From contig NC_010334.1 in the NCBI RefSeq assembly GCF_000019185.1, positions 1,674,001 through 1,738,000 of the forward strand: a stretch of 64,000 bases of DNA, given 5' to 3'. The stretch comes from Shewanella halifaxensis HAW-EB4. Lineage in GTDB: Bacteria > Pseudomonadota > Gammaproteobacteria > Enterobacterales > Shewanellaceae. The notes beneath the pieces were generated by a model. The model ran no database searches. It was not told the origin of the DNA and saw only the letters and a list, made by a program, of their open reading frames with translations. How positions within the stretch are numbered: the first letter of the stretch is position 1; every line of letters starts with the position of its first letter. The position numbers and the translations under genes were made by a program. This document shows positions 17,027 to 26,240 of this stretch, piece after piece.

Positions 17027-18805
17027 ATGAAAACCCATCAATTAATTGTGCCGACTCTCAATGAACTGAAACAGCAGTCGGCGGCGCAATTAACCCAATT
17101 AGCCGAAGATATTAGGCAGTTTCTTATTAGCAATATTTCTGCGACTGGTGGACACATCGGCGCTAACTTATCAGTGGTAGAACTCACGGTTGCCATTCAT
17201 GCACTCTTTGACTCTCCAGCTGATAAAGTGATTTTTGATACGGGTCATCAAGGTTATACCCATAAGATTTTAACGGGTCGCGTGGAAAATTTTGCCACAT
17301 TAAACCAATATCGCGGCATGAACCGATTCGTTGCCAGAGATGAAAGTGAGCATGACGCAATCGATGCGTCACATGCAGGTACTTCACTCTCTATTGCGTC
17401 AGGCTATGCCAAAGCCCTTAAGCTGACTTCGCCGGCTAACTATGTTGTTTCTTTGATCGGTGACGGCTCGATGGTTGAGGGCATGGCCTTCGAAGGGCTT
17501 AATTACTGTGCTGAAGATAAAGACAGTAAGCTTGTGATTGTGCTTAACGATAATGAAATGGCGATTGCGAAGTCTGTTGGAGGAATGCGCAATCTTACAG
17601 CAGGGGAAAACTGGCAGAGCAATAGCCGAGCCTTCTTCGAAGGGATGGGCTTTGCCTATCTGCTGGTCGAAGATGGCCATGATATGCCGGCTCTGCTTGA
17701 GCAATTAGCTGCAGCGAAGCAGTTAGCGCGGCCAGTGATTGTTCATGTTAAAACCGAGAAAGGTAAAGGCTTAGCCTGTGCGAAAGATCATCCCTATAAA
17801 ATGCACTTCTCCATGCCATTCGATGCTGCTACTGGTAAAGGTGCAGCTGCAACGGTTGTGGGGCGCACCTACGCGGTTGTTGCGGCTGAAGCACTGAAGC
17901 AAAAGATGACAACGGATGACGATGTATTTGCCATGACCCCAGCTACCCCTTATGCATCATCATTGGATGAGTGCTTAGCACTGTTTCCTGAGCGTGCACT
18001 GGATGTGGGAATGGCTGAGCAACAAGCGGTAGGTATGGCTTGTGGTCTAGCACTGGGTGGTAAGAAGCCTGTCGTCTGTATGCAAACGACCTTCATGCAG
18101 CGTGCCTACGATCAGCTTATTCATGATGCTTGTTATATGGATTTACCTGTGACGGTATTTGGCGTTCGTGCTGGCTTTGCTGGATATGATGGCGCGACCC
18201 ACCACGGAATTTATGATATTCCCTATCTGCGCTCATTCCCAAATATGCAGTTGGTGTACCCAGCAAGCTCTGCAGCATTAACAGAACTGATTGAGAAGCG
18301 ACTCGACAATCCTCAGGGACCTATGGTGATCCTCTATCCCTATGAGCCAATTCCAACTCCAGAGCCCGATACTGGTTTGATTGAGCCTTGTGGCTTATCT
18401 GTCCCAGTGCAGGGCCGTGATGGCTATTTAGTCTGTTTGGGTAACCGTTTAGTTGCGGCATATGAGCTTAAAGCACTATTGGAAGCGCAAGGCAAAGACT
18501 ACGGCATCATCTGTGTGCAATCGATTAAACCTTTCCCTGCTGAGCGTTTCGTTGAGTTAGTTGCACCAACAAAGCACCTGATAACACTTGAAGAAAGCGT
18601 GCTTAATGGCGGTTTTGGCTCTCTAGTGCTAGAAACCCTTGCTGATGCAAACTTATCTATGCAGGTACTAAGAAGCGGCGTTGATGACAAGTTTGTTTAT
18701 CCAGGCAGTAAAGATGAGTGCAGCGCCGAGTGCGGCATGATGCCAGGGCAGATCATTGAGCAAATTGCACAGCAATGGCCAAACTATTTAGGAGTGAACA
18801 AGTGA
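17027..18805 (+). CDS. DXS/transketolase-like thiamine diphosphate carboligase
   Basis: A 592-residue ThDP enzyme with both transketolase halves in one chain. The N-terminal half has GGHIGANLSVVELTVAIHAL, FDTGHQGYTHKILTGR and the ThDP/Mg motif GDGSMVEGMAFEGLNYC (GDG at residues 145-147) with VLNDNEMAI. The C-terminal half has DVGMAEQQAVGMACGLALGG, FMQRAYDQLIHDACY and the transketolase C-domain. It resembles 1-deoxy-D-xylulose-5-phosphate synthase more than transketolase, but its genetic setting argues for a specialised paralogue that makes a building block for the glycan. I chose the ATG at 17027, 6 bases after AAGGA. Its stop overlaps the next start (ATGA-type overlap). The real donor and acceptor are unknown. 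Confidence 0.85.
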   Translation: MKTHQLIVPTLNELKQQSAAQLTQLAEDIRQFLISNISATGGHIGANLSVVELTVAIHALFDSPADKVIFDTGHQGYTHKILTGRVENFATLNQYRGMNRFVARDESEHDAIDASHAGTSLSIASGYAKALKLTSPANYVVSLIGDGSMVEGMAFEGLNYCAEDKDSKLVIVLNDNEMAIAKSVGGMRNLTAGENWQSNSRAFFEGMGFAYLLVEDGHDMPALLEQLAAAKQLARPVIVHVKTEKGKGLACAKDHPYKMHFSMPFDAATGKGAAATVVGRTYAVVAAEALKQKMTTDDDVFAMTPATPYASSLDECLALFPERALDVGMAEQQAVGMACGLALGGKKPVVCMQTTFMQRAYDQLIHDACYMDLPVTVFGVRAGFAGYDGATHHGIYDIPYLRSFPNMQLVYPASSAALTELIEKRLDNPQGPMVILYPYEPIPTPEPDTGLIEPCGLSVPVQGRDGYLVCLGNRLVAAYELKALLEAQGKDYGIICVQSIKPFPAERFVELVAPTKHLITLEESVLNGGFGSLVLETLADANLSMQVLRSGVDDKFVYPGSKDECSAECGMMPGQIIEQIAQQWPNYLGVNK

Positions 18806-19557
18806 TGCGTTTAGCCGGTAAAGTCGCAGTTATTACTGGATCTTCAAGAGGCATTGGCGCCGCGATCGCACAGGAGTATTGCGCTCAAGGAGCCAAGGTG
18901 GTGATCAATTATGTTCATAGCGAAGCGCAAGCTCAGGCGTTAGCCGATAAGCTTAATCAGGATGGACACAATGCCATTGCTATTAAGGCTGATGTTACCG
19001 AGCGAGCCGAGATAAAGCAGCTATTCGAACAGGCCGTAGCCGCTTTTGGAAAGATCGATATCTTGGTCAACAATGCGGGGATCAATAAGCGTGGTTGGTT
19101 CGATGAGGTGACCGATGAAGCTTGGGACGAGATAATGGGAGTGAACCTTAAAGGGCCATTTATCTGTTGCCAAGAAGTGTTCCCTTACATGCAAGCGCAG
19201 CAAGGCGGCCGCATTATCAATATCTCATCCGTAGCCGGACAATACCATGGTCCTAAAACGGTTCACTATGCGGTATCTAAAGCAGGACTCAATAGCTTAA
19301 CTAAGGTGATTGCCCGCTACGGTGCGGAGCACAATATTCTTGTTAATGCCGTTGCGCCCGGGATTGTTCGTACAGATCAAACTGCCGATGAGATAGATAG
19401 TCCTGCTGGGCGAAAAGTGATCGATATGACATTGCTAAAGAAGGCGGCTCGTATGGAAGACATCACCAGTGCTTGTGTGATGCTGGCCTCTGATGAGCAG
19501 CAGTATATGACGGCTCAGGTACTCGCTGTGAGTGGCGGCGCCATTTTAGGAGCTTAA
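18805..19557 (+). CDS. Short-chain dehydrogenase/reductase (FabG-like)
   Basis: A 250-residue classical SDR. The ATG at 18805 overlaps the upstream stop and gives the exact SDR N-terminus; GGAG lies about 10 bases upstream. It has the NAD(P) motif TGSSRGIG (residues 11-18), DILVNNAGINKRGWF, the catalytic Ser of INISSVAGQYHGP and the Tyr155/Lys159 pair in HYAVSKAG, then NAVAPGIVRTDQT. Arg15 after the glycines suggests NADPH preference. It sits between the carboligase and the ATP-grasp gene in one tight operon, so it probably reduces or oxidises the carboligase product before it is joined to the sugar. The exact substrate is not deducible. Confidence 0.9.
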   Translation: MRLAGKVAVITGSSRGIGAAIAQEYCAQGAKVVINYVHSEAQAQALADKLNQDGHNAIAIKADVTERAEIKQLFEQAVAAFGKIDILVNNAGINKRGWFDEVTDEAWDEIMGVNLKGPFICCQEVFPYMQAQQGGRIINISSVAGQYHGPKTVHYAVSKAGLNSLTKVIARYGAEHNILVNAVAPGIVRTDQTADEIDSPAGRKVIDMTLLKKAARMEDITSACVMLASDEQQYMTAQVLAVSGGAILGA

Positions 19558-19560
19558 TGG

Positions 19561-20793
19561 ATGTCGCTAGCCAAATGTCATAAAACAGTATTGCTACTTG
19601 GTGGTAGTCGTGATCAGCTATTTTTGATCAAAACAGCAAATAATATGGGCTTACACACGGTCGTTGTCGATGCGAACCCTGCATCTCCAGGCTTTGCGAT
19701 TGCCGATGATTATGCTGTTGTCAGTACCATGGACTTAGAAGCCTTAAAAGCTTTTGTCGATGACTACCAAGAGCAGCAGCGAAAAATTGATGCAGTGTGC
19801 GTTATGGGCAGCGATATATCACAATATGTCGCTCAGTTGGCTGAATATATTCGGGTGCCACATATTCCAATCGAAGCGGCAATGATTACCACCAATAAGC
19901 TTAAGATGAAGCAATGTTTTGAGCGCCATGGTGTTGCAATTCCTTGGTTTTGCTTATTAGAAAATACCGAGCATTTAGCGGATATAGCAGCTAAAAGAGG
20001 GCTACCGTTAATCATCAAGCCACTCGATCGTTCAGGTGCCAGAGGTGTGTTTTTACTGACACAGGACTCGGATTTGTCAGCGCTTTATCACAAGGCGAAG
20101 AGTGAGTCTTTTGCTGGTGACGTTATGGTGGAGGAGTACCTTGCAGGGCCTCAGATCAGTACCGAAACCATCATGTATCGTGGGCAAGCTTATACACCTG
20201 GTTATGTCGATCGTAATTACGAAATGTTAACTCGCTTTGCACCTAATATTATTGAGAATGGGGGGTGGCAGCCAAGTTTAATTCAAGGTGAAAAAAGAGC
20301 TAAGGTTGAAGCTTTGATTGAGCAAGCGGCTTTGGCTCTTGGCCTGACAGATGGCGTGATTAAAGGGGATATCGTTTATACCGATGTTGGCCCGAAAATT
20401 ATTGAGGTTGCAACCCGTCTAAGCGGTGGTGATTTTTCTGAAAGCCTGGTTCCTTTAGGTTTAGGGATTAATTACGTCGAAGCGGCGCTGAAAATAGCCT
20501 TGGGCGAGCCACCAGAGTTAGAGAAGCTAACTCCAGTTATCGACCAAGCGGTAGCGAATCGTTACTTCTTTCCCAAGCCTGGAAAAGTCACGTCTATCTC
20601 GGGAATTGAAGCTATTCAAGCTGAAGACTTTGTTAAGAAGCTTGAGATCTGGTATCAAGTGGGTGATGTCGTGCCTGAAACCACCAGTCACGCCAGTCGA
20701 TTCGGAGTCTTTATCGTCACCGCCGATGATCGACAGCAACTGGAGCAGAGAATTAAATGGGTGTATGACACCTTGAAGGTTACTACCGTATAG
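19561..20793 (+). CDS. ATP-grasp ligase
   Basis: A 410-residue carboxylate-amine/thiol ligase of the ATP-grasp superfamily. The preATP-grasp domain opens with TVLLLGGSRDQLFLIKTANN. The ATP-grasp core shows LPLIIKPLDRSGARGVFLL (glycine-rich loop and ATP lysines), GDVMVEEYLAGPQISTETIM and, for the metal site, IKGDIVYTDVGPKIIEVATR. The order agrees with enzymes such as carbamoyl-phosphate synthase-like and amino-acid ligases. It starts 3 bases after the SDR stop. Since no PseH acetyltransferase gene is present in this cluster, this enzyme may instead attach an unusual acyl group to an amino sugar; that is inference. A strong terminator follows. Confidence 0.85.
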   Translation: MSLAKCHKTVLLLGGSRDQLFLIKTANNMGLHTVVVDANPASPGFAIADDYAVVSTMDLEALKAFVDDYQEQQRKIDAVCVMGSDISQYVAQLAEYIRVPHIPIEAAMITTNKLKMKQCFERHGVAIPWFCLLENTEHLADIAAKRGLPLIIKPLDRSGARGVFLLTQDSDLSALYHKAKSESFAGDVMVEEYLAGPQISTETIMYRGQAYTPGYVDRNYEMLTRFAPNIIENGGWQPSLIQGEKRAKVEALIEQAALALGLTDGVIKGDIVYTDVGPKIIEVATRLSGGDFSESLVPLGLGINYVEAALKIALGEPPELEKLTPVIDQAVANRYFFPKPGKVTSISGIEAIQAEDFVKKLEIWYQVGDVVPETTSHASRFGVFIVTADDRQQLEQRIKWVYDTLKVTTV

Positions 20794-20800
20794 CAATTAA

Positions 20801-20840
20801 TAAAAAGCCCTTTTAAGCGTACTTAAAAGGGCTTTTTATT
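20801..20840. terminator. Strong Rho-independent terminator between ATP-grasp gene and convergent pseI-like gene
   Basis: AAAAAGCCCTTTTAAG and CTTAAAAGGGCTTTTT pair over 16 bp around a CGTA loop, with A/T tails at both ends, so it can act in both directions. Confidence 0.95.
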
Positions 20841-20899
20841 AGAGTCGAGATCCGTTTCGCTATAAGCGGTTAGCCCTGAAAATTTTAATTCTAAAAGCT

Positions 20900-21760
20900 T
20901 TATCCCTGAAAACTGTCACGGATCCGTTTAAAAGGTCTTAATCCATCATCTGGATCGGCGCGCCACTCTCTATCTGAAGATTCACAGGGTACAAACTGTT
21001 TGATAGAGCTACCATCGATCTCTTCGATCAGTTTTGCACCTCGAATAACGGGGGCAATCTGTTGCGGTAACCAGCAGTGTCCAGCAGCGTATTCTGCGCC
21101 TTGCTCATCGAGGTCAAGGTGAAACTCAATGGTATCGGCCTGCCAGCGATGAATCGCGCGATTGAGCACCGCAGGCGATACCGTATGATCAGACCAACCA
21201 ACTTTGACGCCATATCGCTCTCTAAAGCTTTGTAATACGGCTAAGTTGCACTGTTCTTCAGGAGTTGGGTAAGCTGAAACACAGTGGAGTAGAGTGATAT
21301 CTTCAGCCCCATGTTCCTTTAAGGTGGCAATTGCGCCATCTATCTCTTCAATGGTTGCCATGCCGCTAGAGATGACAACGGGCAATTTGGTCTTAGCGCA
21401 CTCAATTAATAAATCTGTCCACAGTAGTTCGTATGAGGCTATTTTGAAAAAGTGCACGTAAGGTTCTAGCTCTTTTACGGCCTTTAGATAGAAAGGGGTG
21501 CAGGAAAACTGAATGTTAAAGTGCTCACAGGCTTCCCGTAGTGCTGGAATAAACTCGACCGGGAGTTCCCACTCTTTTCGGTCTCGGTGCATCTCGCTTT
21601 TTTCAAGGATCTCAGGCGAAAACAACTCATCAATTTTAAAAAGTTGAAATTTAACCGCATCGCAGCCAATCGCTGCGGAGGTTTCAATAAACTCGATACA
21701 GCGATCTAAGCTCTTATGGTGGTTGCTAGAGACTTCTGCAATAAATAGGGGATGACTCAT
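20900..21760 (-). CDS. PseI-like nonulosonic acid synthase (NeuB family), lacking the SAF domain
   Basis: Condenses phosphoenolpyruvate with a six-carbon amino sugar to give a nine-carbon nonulosonic acid. The 286-residue protein covers the NeuB TIM barrel: LFIAEVSSNHHKSLDRCIEF (with the metal-binding His region), CDAVKFQLFKIDELFSPEIL, FFKIASYELLWTDLL, VVISSGMATIEEID, ITLLHCVSAYPTPEEQCNLA and VGWSDHTVSP. The family usually has about 340-350 residues, with an antifreeze-like SAF domain that caps the active site of the dimer partner; here the chain stops after the barrel with a short tail. This could be a distinct clade or a reduced enzyme. It is the only NeuB-type gene in the window and is convergent to the ATP-grasp gene. 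Confidence 0.83.
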   Translation of the reverse strand: MSHPLFIAEVSSNHHKSLDRCIEFIETSAAIGCDAVKFQLFKIDELFSPEILEKSEMHRDRKEWELPVEFIPALREACEHFNIQFSCTPFYLKAVKELEPYVHFFKIASYELLWTDLLIECAKTKLPVVISSGMATIEEIDGAIATLKEHGAEDITLLHCVSAYPTPEEQCNLAVLQSFRERYGVKVGWSDHTVSPAVLNRAIHRWQADTIEFHLDLDEQGAEYAAGHCWLPQQIAPVIRGAKLIEEIDGSSIKQFVPCESSDREWRADPDDGLRPFKRIRDSFQG

Positions 21761-22309
21761 GTATTCAATTTTCCTATTTTCCGAGGATGAAATAAGTGCT
21801 GTAAGTTTCAGCTAAACAAGCATGTTGATTTTATAGTGATATCTGGAAGAGGATACCACACTCTAGAGAATTGACTGGTGAGAATCTATCCCATCAGTAA
21901 GTGCATTCACCATTTTATCTATCGACCATTTGTCAGGTTATTTTAGGGGTTTTGGCAAAATTAAGGTGAGCCAATATAGATAAGATAAACTGGGCTCTGT
22001 GTGAGCTCATAAAACTCAACGATTCACTAAGCAAGGAGTGGGGCTTATGCCGAGTGTTAATTAGGTTAAGTCATGCTTATTTAATTGTTTCGCTTCGTCA
22101 TATCGTAAAATATATATGCAAAGTGCAGTTTGTATTGTGAGCCATTGTTGGCAACCACTATCAATTGCGGTTTTTCTCCCATGACCATAGGGTTGCAATG
22201 TCTAACCTCTTGTATTGCTCCCTATGTTCATAAAGGCTAATTTATCTGCTTCGCAAATGCGGGCAATTAGTATAGTATGCGCCACCCTAAAAATTCACGG
22301 TAAACCCCC
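21761..22309. other. Gene-free interval upstream of pseI-like and methyltransferase genes
   Basis: About 550 bp between divergent genes. I see no open frame with a credible ribosome-binding site, no strong hairpin and no recognised promoter consensus. Confidence 0.4.
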
Positions 22310-23062
22310 TTGCTCACAACGCAAACCAACGCTCTTTATACTGACCTATCTGGTTATTATGACTTAATGTGTGCCGATATAAACTATCAAGCACAGAGCG
22401 ACTGCATTCGCCGTCTGCATCAGTTATTCGGTAATAGAGGCACACGCCACCTAGATTTGGCGTGTGGCACTGGCCCGCATGTTCAATATTTTATTGAAAA
22501 TGGCTATCAAAGTAGCGGCCTAGACATTAACCAGCCGATGCTGGATATCGCTAAGTTACGCTGCCCCGACGCAGAGTTTGTCTGTCATGACATGGCTAAC
22601 TTCACGGTCGATGAACCATTAGACTTGATCACCTGTTTTCTCTACTCAATCCACTACAGTGATGGTATCGAAAAGCTTAAAGAGTGCATTGCGAGCGCGC
22701 ATACAGCGTTATCGGCGGGTGGTATGTTTTGCTTTAACGCGGTTAAAAAGAGCAGGATTGATAACAGCTCGGTGGTTAGTCATAGCGCAAGCCATGAAGA
22801 CAGTCAGTTTGTGTTTAGCTCGGGTTGGCACTACTCTGGAATGGGTGAAAGACAGGCATTAAAACTTAGCATTCAAAAAACTACAGGTGAGGTCACTCAG
22901 TCATGGCAAGATGAGCACCCTATGGTGGCTGTTGGTTTTGCTGAGCTTAAACAGTTACTGCAACCTTACTTTGAGGTGCATATGTTTGAGCATGACTATG
23001 ACAGGCTTATGCCTTGGGATGGCGTCTCTGGTAACGCCATATTTGCCTGTGTGAAAATCTAG
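22310..23062 (+). CDS. Class I SAM-dependent methyltransferase
   Basis: A 250-residue cytoplasmic methyltransferase. Motif I is HLDLACGTGPHVQYFIENGY at about residues 46-65, with the acidic SAM-ribose residue in SSGLDINQPMLDIAKLRC. Then follow FVCHDMANFTVDEPLDLITC and HTALSAGGMFCFNA. The start is uncertain: the frame opens with TTG at 22310 without a clear Shine-Dalgarno sequence, and the next in-frame ATG is only at about residue 20. The gene stands alone, with large gaps on both sides, and belongs to no visible operon. The substrate is unknown; similar proteins methylate small molecules. It is not obviously part of the glycosylation set, although it lies next to it. Confidence 0.8.
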   Translation: MLTTQTNALYTDLSGYYDLMCADINYQAQSDCIRRLHQLFGNRGTRHLDLACGTGPHVQYFIENGYQSSGLDINQPMLDIAKLRCPDAEFVCHDMANFTVDEPLDLITCFLYSIHYSDGIEKLKECIASAHTALSAGGMFCFNAVKKSRIDNSSVVSHSASHEDSQFVFSSGWHYSGMGERQALKLSIQKTTGEVTQSWQDEHPMVAVGFAELKQLLQPYFEVHMFEHDYDRLMPWDGVSGNAIFACVKI

Positions 23063-23232
23063 TACAAGCAAAGTTGAAGATGAGTACAGTATCATTCGGC
23101 TGAAACGTTAAGTTGAATATCGAATGATACTGGGCAGCAGTACTCTTTGACTCACTTTTGCTTGATGCTACTTACCTTATAAGGCTGATGAAGAGTCTTA
23201 CACCGTAAATCCAATCGCTCAAAAAGCAGATT

Positions 23233-23248
23233 ATTACCAACTGGTAAT
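23233..23248. promoter_or_regulatory. Palindromic operator-like site upstream of the symporter gene
   Basis: ATTACCA-AC-TGGTAAT is a perfect 7-bp inverted repeat with a 2-bp centre, of the GntR/TetR operator type. It lies about 190 bp upstream of the symporter start. The rest of 23063-23440 shows nothing else I can support. Confidence 0.35.
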
Positions 23249-23440
23249 AGTGATTTACTGATATAGCCAATTATCATTTTCCCCACGTTCCCTATAATCC
23301 TGCCCCCCTGACCCACTTATTAGGCACGCAATAGCTTGAACCGCGATTGACTACCTATTCGTCAGTTGTTAAATACTAACTCTTTGCTATAGAGCATTAG
23401 CTCCTAGCTCGAAATCAATTAAGTTAATTTGGAATACCCC

Positions 23441-24706
23441 ATGTGGAATAAAGTTCGCGGCTCTCTGCCACTGCAGTTGGTTTTGGCTGCAGGCGCTGCC
23501 TGGCTATTCGCAACCTCGCTAACCTCTCTTGCTCACCCTAGCGTGATAGCCGAAGTTGAACGGCAAGCTTGGTATCAATTTTTAATGTTGGGTAAAACGG
23601 TCTATATCGGTTTACTGAAGATGGTCGTCGGTATCATGGTGATGCTGTCGTTAATCGAAGGGATCAGCAACATAGGCGCGATAGCTAAGCTTAAAACCTT
23701 AGGCGGGCGTACGTTAGCGTTTTACACCTTTACCACCATGATTGCGGTAAGTCTTGGCTTAGGGGCATCCTTACTGCTGCCAGCTTGGCAACCGCTGACC
23801 CAGGCTGTGCCTTTAGCTGAGGGGGCTACGTTAATTGGTGAGCAGGCAGCGAGCGGCGGGGCGATTGCGACTAAGCTGCTGAATATGGCCTTAGTTAACC
23901 CTGTTGCGGCCATTGCTAGTGGCAATCTGCTTGCAGTGGTGGTGTTCTCTTTCATGTTTGGGATATCACTATTAACAGCATTACCGGAAAAGCATCCGCT
24001 ATTCGAGGTGATATCAGGCCTTAACAAAGGCATTAACACCATGGTGGGCGGTATTATTCGCCTGTCTCCACTGGCCATCTTCGCTATCGTTCTGGAGTTT
24101 TCCCTTAAAGGAAGTACGGCTCTATTTAGTCAATTAGCGCTGTTTGCACTTTTGGTTTTTGCACTAACCATGTTCCACGGGCTGGTGGTGTTACCTAGCT
24201 TGGCAAAGCTGCTGACTGGGATCAAAATATCCACGCTGTTTAAAGGTATTAGCGCCCCTTTAGCGATGGCCTTTGCGACCTCATCGAGTGCTGCAACCCT
24301 GCCTTTGTCGATGCGAAGTGCCCAGGAGCTTGGCGTATCACCCACCACTAGCAGTATGGTGTTACCGTTAGGGTCAGTGATGAATATGGACGGTACTGCG
24401 CTATTTGAAGGTGTCGCCGCGGTTTTTCTCGCGCAGCTATTTGGCGTCGATCTGACAACATCAGGCATAGTGATGATCTTTATCATGGCGATGGTGTCTT
24501 CTATTGGTGCCCCTGGAATGCCATCGGGGTCAATGTCGGGCATGCAGTTGGTGTTGCTTGCAGCAGGGATCCCCTTAGAAGCGATCGCAATCTTGCTGAT
24601 CATTGAAAAGCCGTTAGATACCTTCCGCACTGCTGTGAATGTTGAAGGCGATATCATCGCGGCCCTAGTCATTGATAAGTGGCAACGAAGCGAAGGTAAT
24701 AACTAA
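23441..24706 (+). CDS. Dicarboxylate/amino acid:cation symporter (DAACS family)
   Basis: Inner-membrane Na+- or H+-coupled transporter of the glutamate/aspartate/C4-dicarboxylate (GltP/GltT/DctA) family. The 421-residue protein has about eight hydrophobic segments. It carries the serine-rich re-entrant loop motif FATSSSAATLPLSMRSAQEL (reading SSSAATLP), PLGSVMNMDGTALFEGVAAV with the substrate/cation motif NMDGT, and SSIGAPGMPSGSMSGM near the C-terminus. The N-terminus is slightly divergent (MWNKVRGSLPLQLVLAAGAA). I chose the ATG at 23441 over a TTG at 23429, since GGA lies a suitable distance upstream. It is monocistronic. The exact substrate cannot be told from these motifs. Confidence 0.92.
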   Translation: MWNKVRGSLPLQLVLAAGAAWLFATSLTSLAHPSVIAEVERQAWYQFLMLGKTVYIGLLKMVVGIMVMLSLIEGISNIGAIAKLKTLGGRTLAFYTFTTMIAVSLGLGASLLLPAWQPLTQAVPLAEGATLIGEQAASGGAIATKLLNMALVNPVAAIASGNLLAVVVFSFMFGISLLTALPEKHPLFEVISGLNKGINTMVGGIIRLSPLAIFAIVLEFSLKGSTALFSQLALFALLVFALTMFHGLVVLPSLAKLLTGIKISTLFKGISAPLAMAFATSSSAATLPLSMRSAQELGVSPTTSSMVLPLGSVMNMDGTALFEGVAAVFLAQLFGVDLTTSGIVMIFIMAMVSSIGAPGMPSGSMSGMQLVLLAAGIPLEAIAILLIIEKPLDTFRTAVNVEGDIIAALVIDKWQRSEGNN

Positions 24707-24802
24707 TACCAAAGCCATGTTCAAAGTATTAAGGTCATCTAAGACGTTAATTTAGCCATCTTGAGGTTGAACCACAAAAGGGCTGCTTAGGTGACCAGCT
24801 GG

Positions 24803-26161
24803 TTACTTGCCTTGTTCTAATTCGTTGGCATAGGTGAAATAGTAATTTCGGTTAGGCGCGTTATATTCTCTTGCTGCCATTGCTCTAAGAGCTGCAATTT
24901 TGGACTTTTTAACTGCTTGTTGATCAATATTATCAAGATAGCTGAGATGGTCTGCTAATACTAAAGCCCATTGGTAGTTTTCAGTTTTCATTGCATCATT
25001 AAACTGCTTAAATAATTCAGCGCTTCCGCCAGCGAGCTTAGCAATATTTTCTGCACTTTGTTTATGTGATAACGGGTTTAGGTTGGTTGGATTACCGTCA
25101 AACCAACCTAGCATGCCAGCATAGATGGCTCTTGAAGCATGGGCTCGTGTGCCATAAAACTCAGTAAGGTAAGGTTTGTTTTGTAAATGCTTAGGGAGCT
25201 CGATACTCTGAGCGACCGTGATAGGATCCCATCCTTTATTCATTCCAGCTGTTGTCTGCTCAAATACCGACTGAATTGCTTCACTGTAATCTTGTAATGC
25301 TGTTGTCGCACTGTCTTGTCCGATAATGGGAGTGGTATGTCCGCCAACAAGTACGCTTGGTTCAAATTCAGCCATTTGAGCGACAGAGTTAGCCCAGGTT
25401 CTTACATCGCGATAGGGTGTGCCTCGAATAGCGTAAAGATTGGGAAATGCCTGATAAAAATTGTCACCACTAAAGAGCACCTCTTGCTGTGGAAGCCAGA
25501 CGAACATCGCATCATTGGTTTCTCCTGCGGCGGGGTAAATTTCAATATCAACACCGGAAATAGTGACTTTATGTGGTTTGCTGATGGTAAATGTTGGAGC
25601 GATAAACCCTTTTCCTCGGTCATGGTCGATAGTTACAGCCGCTGCCACACCTCGGTTACTCTGCTCTTCTTGTGGTAATAGTCTGCCAAATTGGCGAATG
25701 TCTCTTAAACGCATCACGGTATCAAGTGATTTATCAGTACCATGATGGTGGCCCATGTTGCTATGGCCTATTACTTCTATTTTATTCCCTTCAGCAAAAG
25801 ATGCAGCACCACCAGTATGGTCCCCGTGGCTATGAGTGTAAATAATTGCCTTAACAGGTTTATTTGAGTATTTCCTAAAATCATTTAGTGCGTTGCTGGC
25901 GCTTGTCGGCCCCATTAACGTATCAATAATAATGACGCCGTCATCGCCAACAATCATGGAGGTCGTTGCGCCGTGATAACCAACAGCTGTGTAAACATTT
26001 GGCGCGACTTTTACAATCCGCTTTTCAAAATGCTTCTCATGATTTTGCAGCATCGATGTTGCCAGTTCTGGTTCTACAAGGGTTGAAGCTGATAACGGGG
26101 CACAGAATAGAGAAACAATGATGGATAAATTACACAGTCTGAGATTCATTAAGGGGGCCAT
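24803..26161 (-). CDS. Alkylsulfatase-like metallo-beta-lactamase-fold hydrolase
   Basis: A 452-residue secreted or periplasmic hydrolase. The N-terminus is a signal peptide (MNLRLCNLSIIVSLFCAPLS); the true start may be the second Met at 26149. The zinc motif HxHxDH is His110-Ser-His112-Gly-Asp114-His115 in YTHSHGDHTGG, followed by EVIGHSNMGHHHG, GETNDAMFVWLPQQEVLFSGDNFYQ (split: SGDNF) and VGGHTTPI. The C-terminal region (AIYAGMLGWFDGNPTNLNPL) is the alkylsulfatase dimerisation domain of the SdsA1/BDS1 group. It is shorter than SdsA1 (over 600 residues) and lacks its terminal sterol-carrier-like domain. It follows the AraC gene by 79 bp on the same strand. The substrate is unknown. Confidence 0.85.
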   Translation of the reverse strand: MAPLMNLRLCNLSIIVSLFCAPLSASTLVEPELATSMLQNHEKHFEKRIVKVAPNVYTAVGYHGATTSMIVGDDGVIIIDTLMGPTSASNALNDFRKYSNKPVKAIIYTHSHGDHTGGAASFAEGNKIEVIGHSNMGHHHGTDKSLDTVMRLRDIRQFGRLLPQEEQSNRGVAAAVTIDHDRGKGFIAPTFTISKPHKVTISGVDIEIYPAAGETNDAMFVWLPQQEVLFSGDNFYQAFPNLYAIRGTPYRDVRTWANSVAQMAEFEPSVLVGGHTTPIIGQDSATTALQDYSEAIQSVFEQTTAGMNKGWDPITVAQSIELPKHLQNKPYLTEFYGTRAHASRAIYAGMLGWFDGNPTNLNPLSHKQSAENIAKLAGGSAELFKQFNDAMKTENYQWALVLADHLSYLDNIDQQAVKKSKIAALRAMAAREYNAPNRNYYFTYANELEQGK

Positions 26162-26240
26162 TTACTTAGTTAATATATTGATATAGTAATGACATTAAAT
26201 GAAACCTAGCAGGTTAAACTTGGGCCGAAAATGGTAAATG

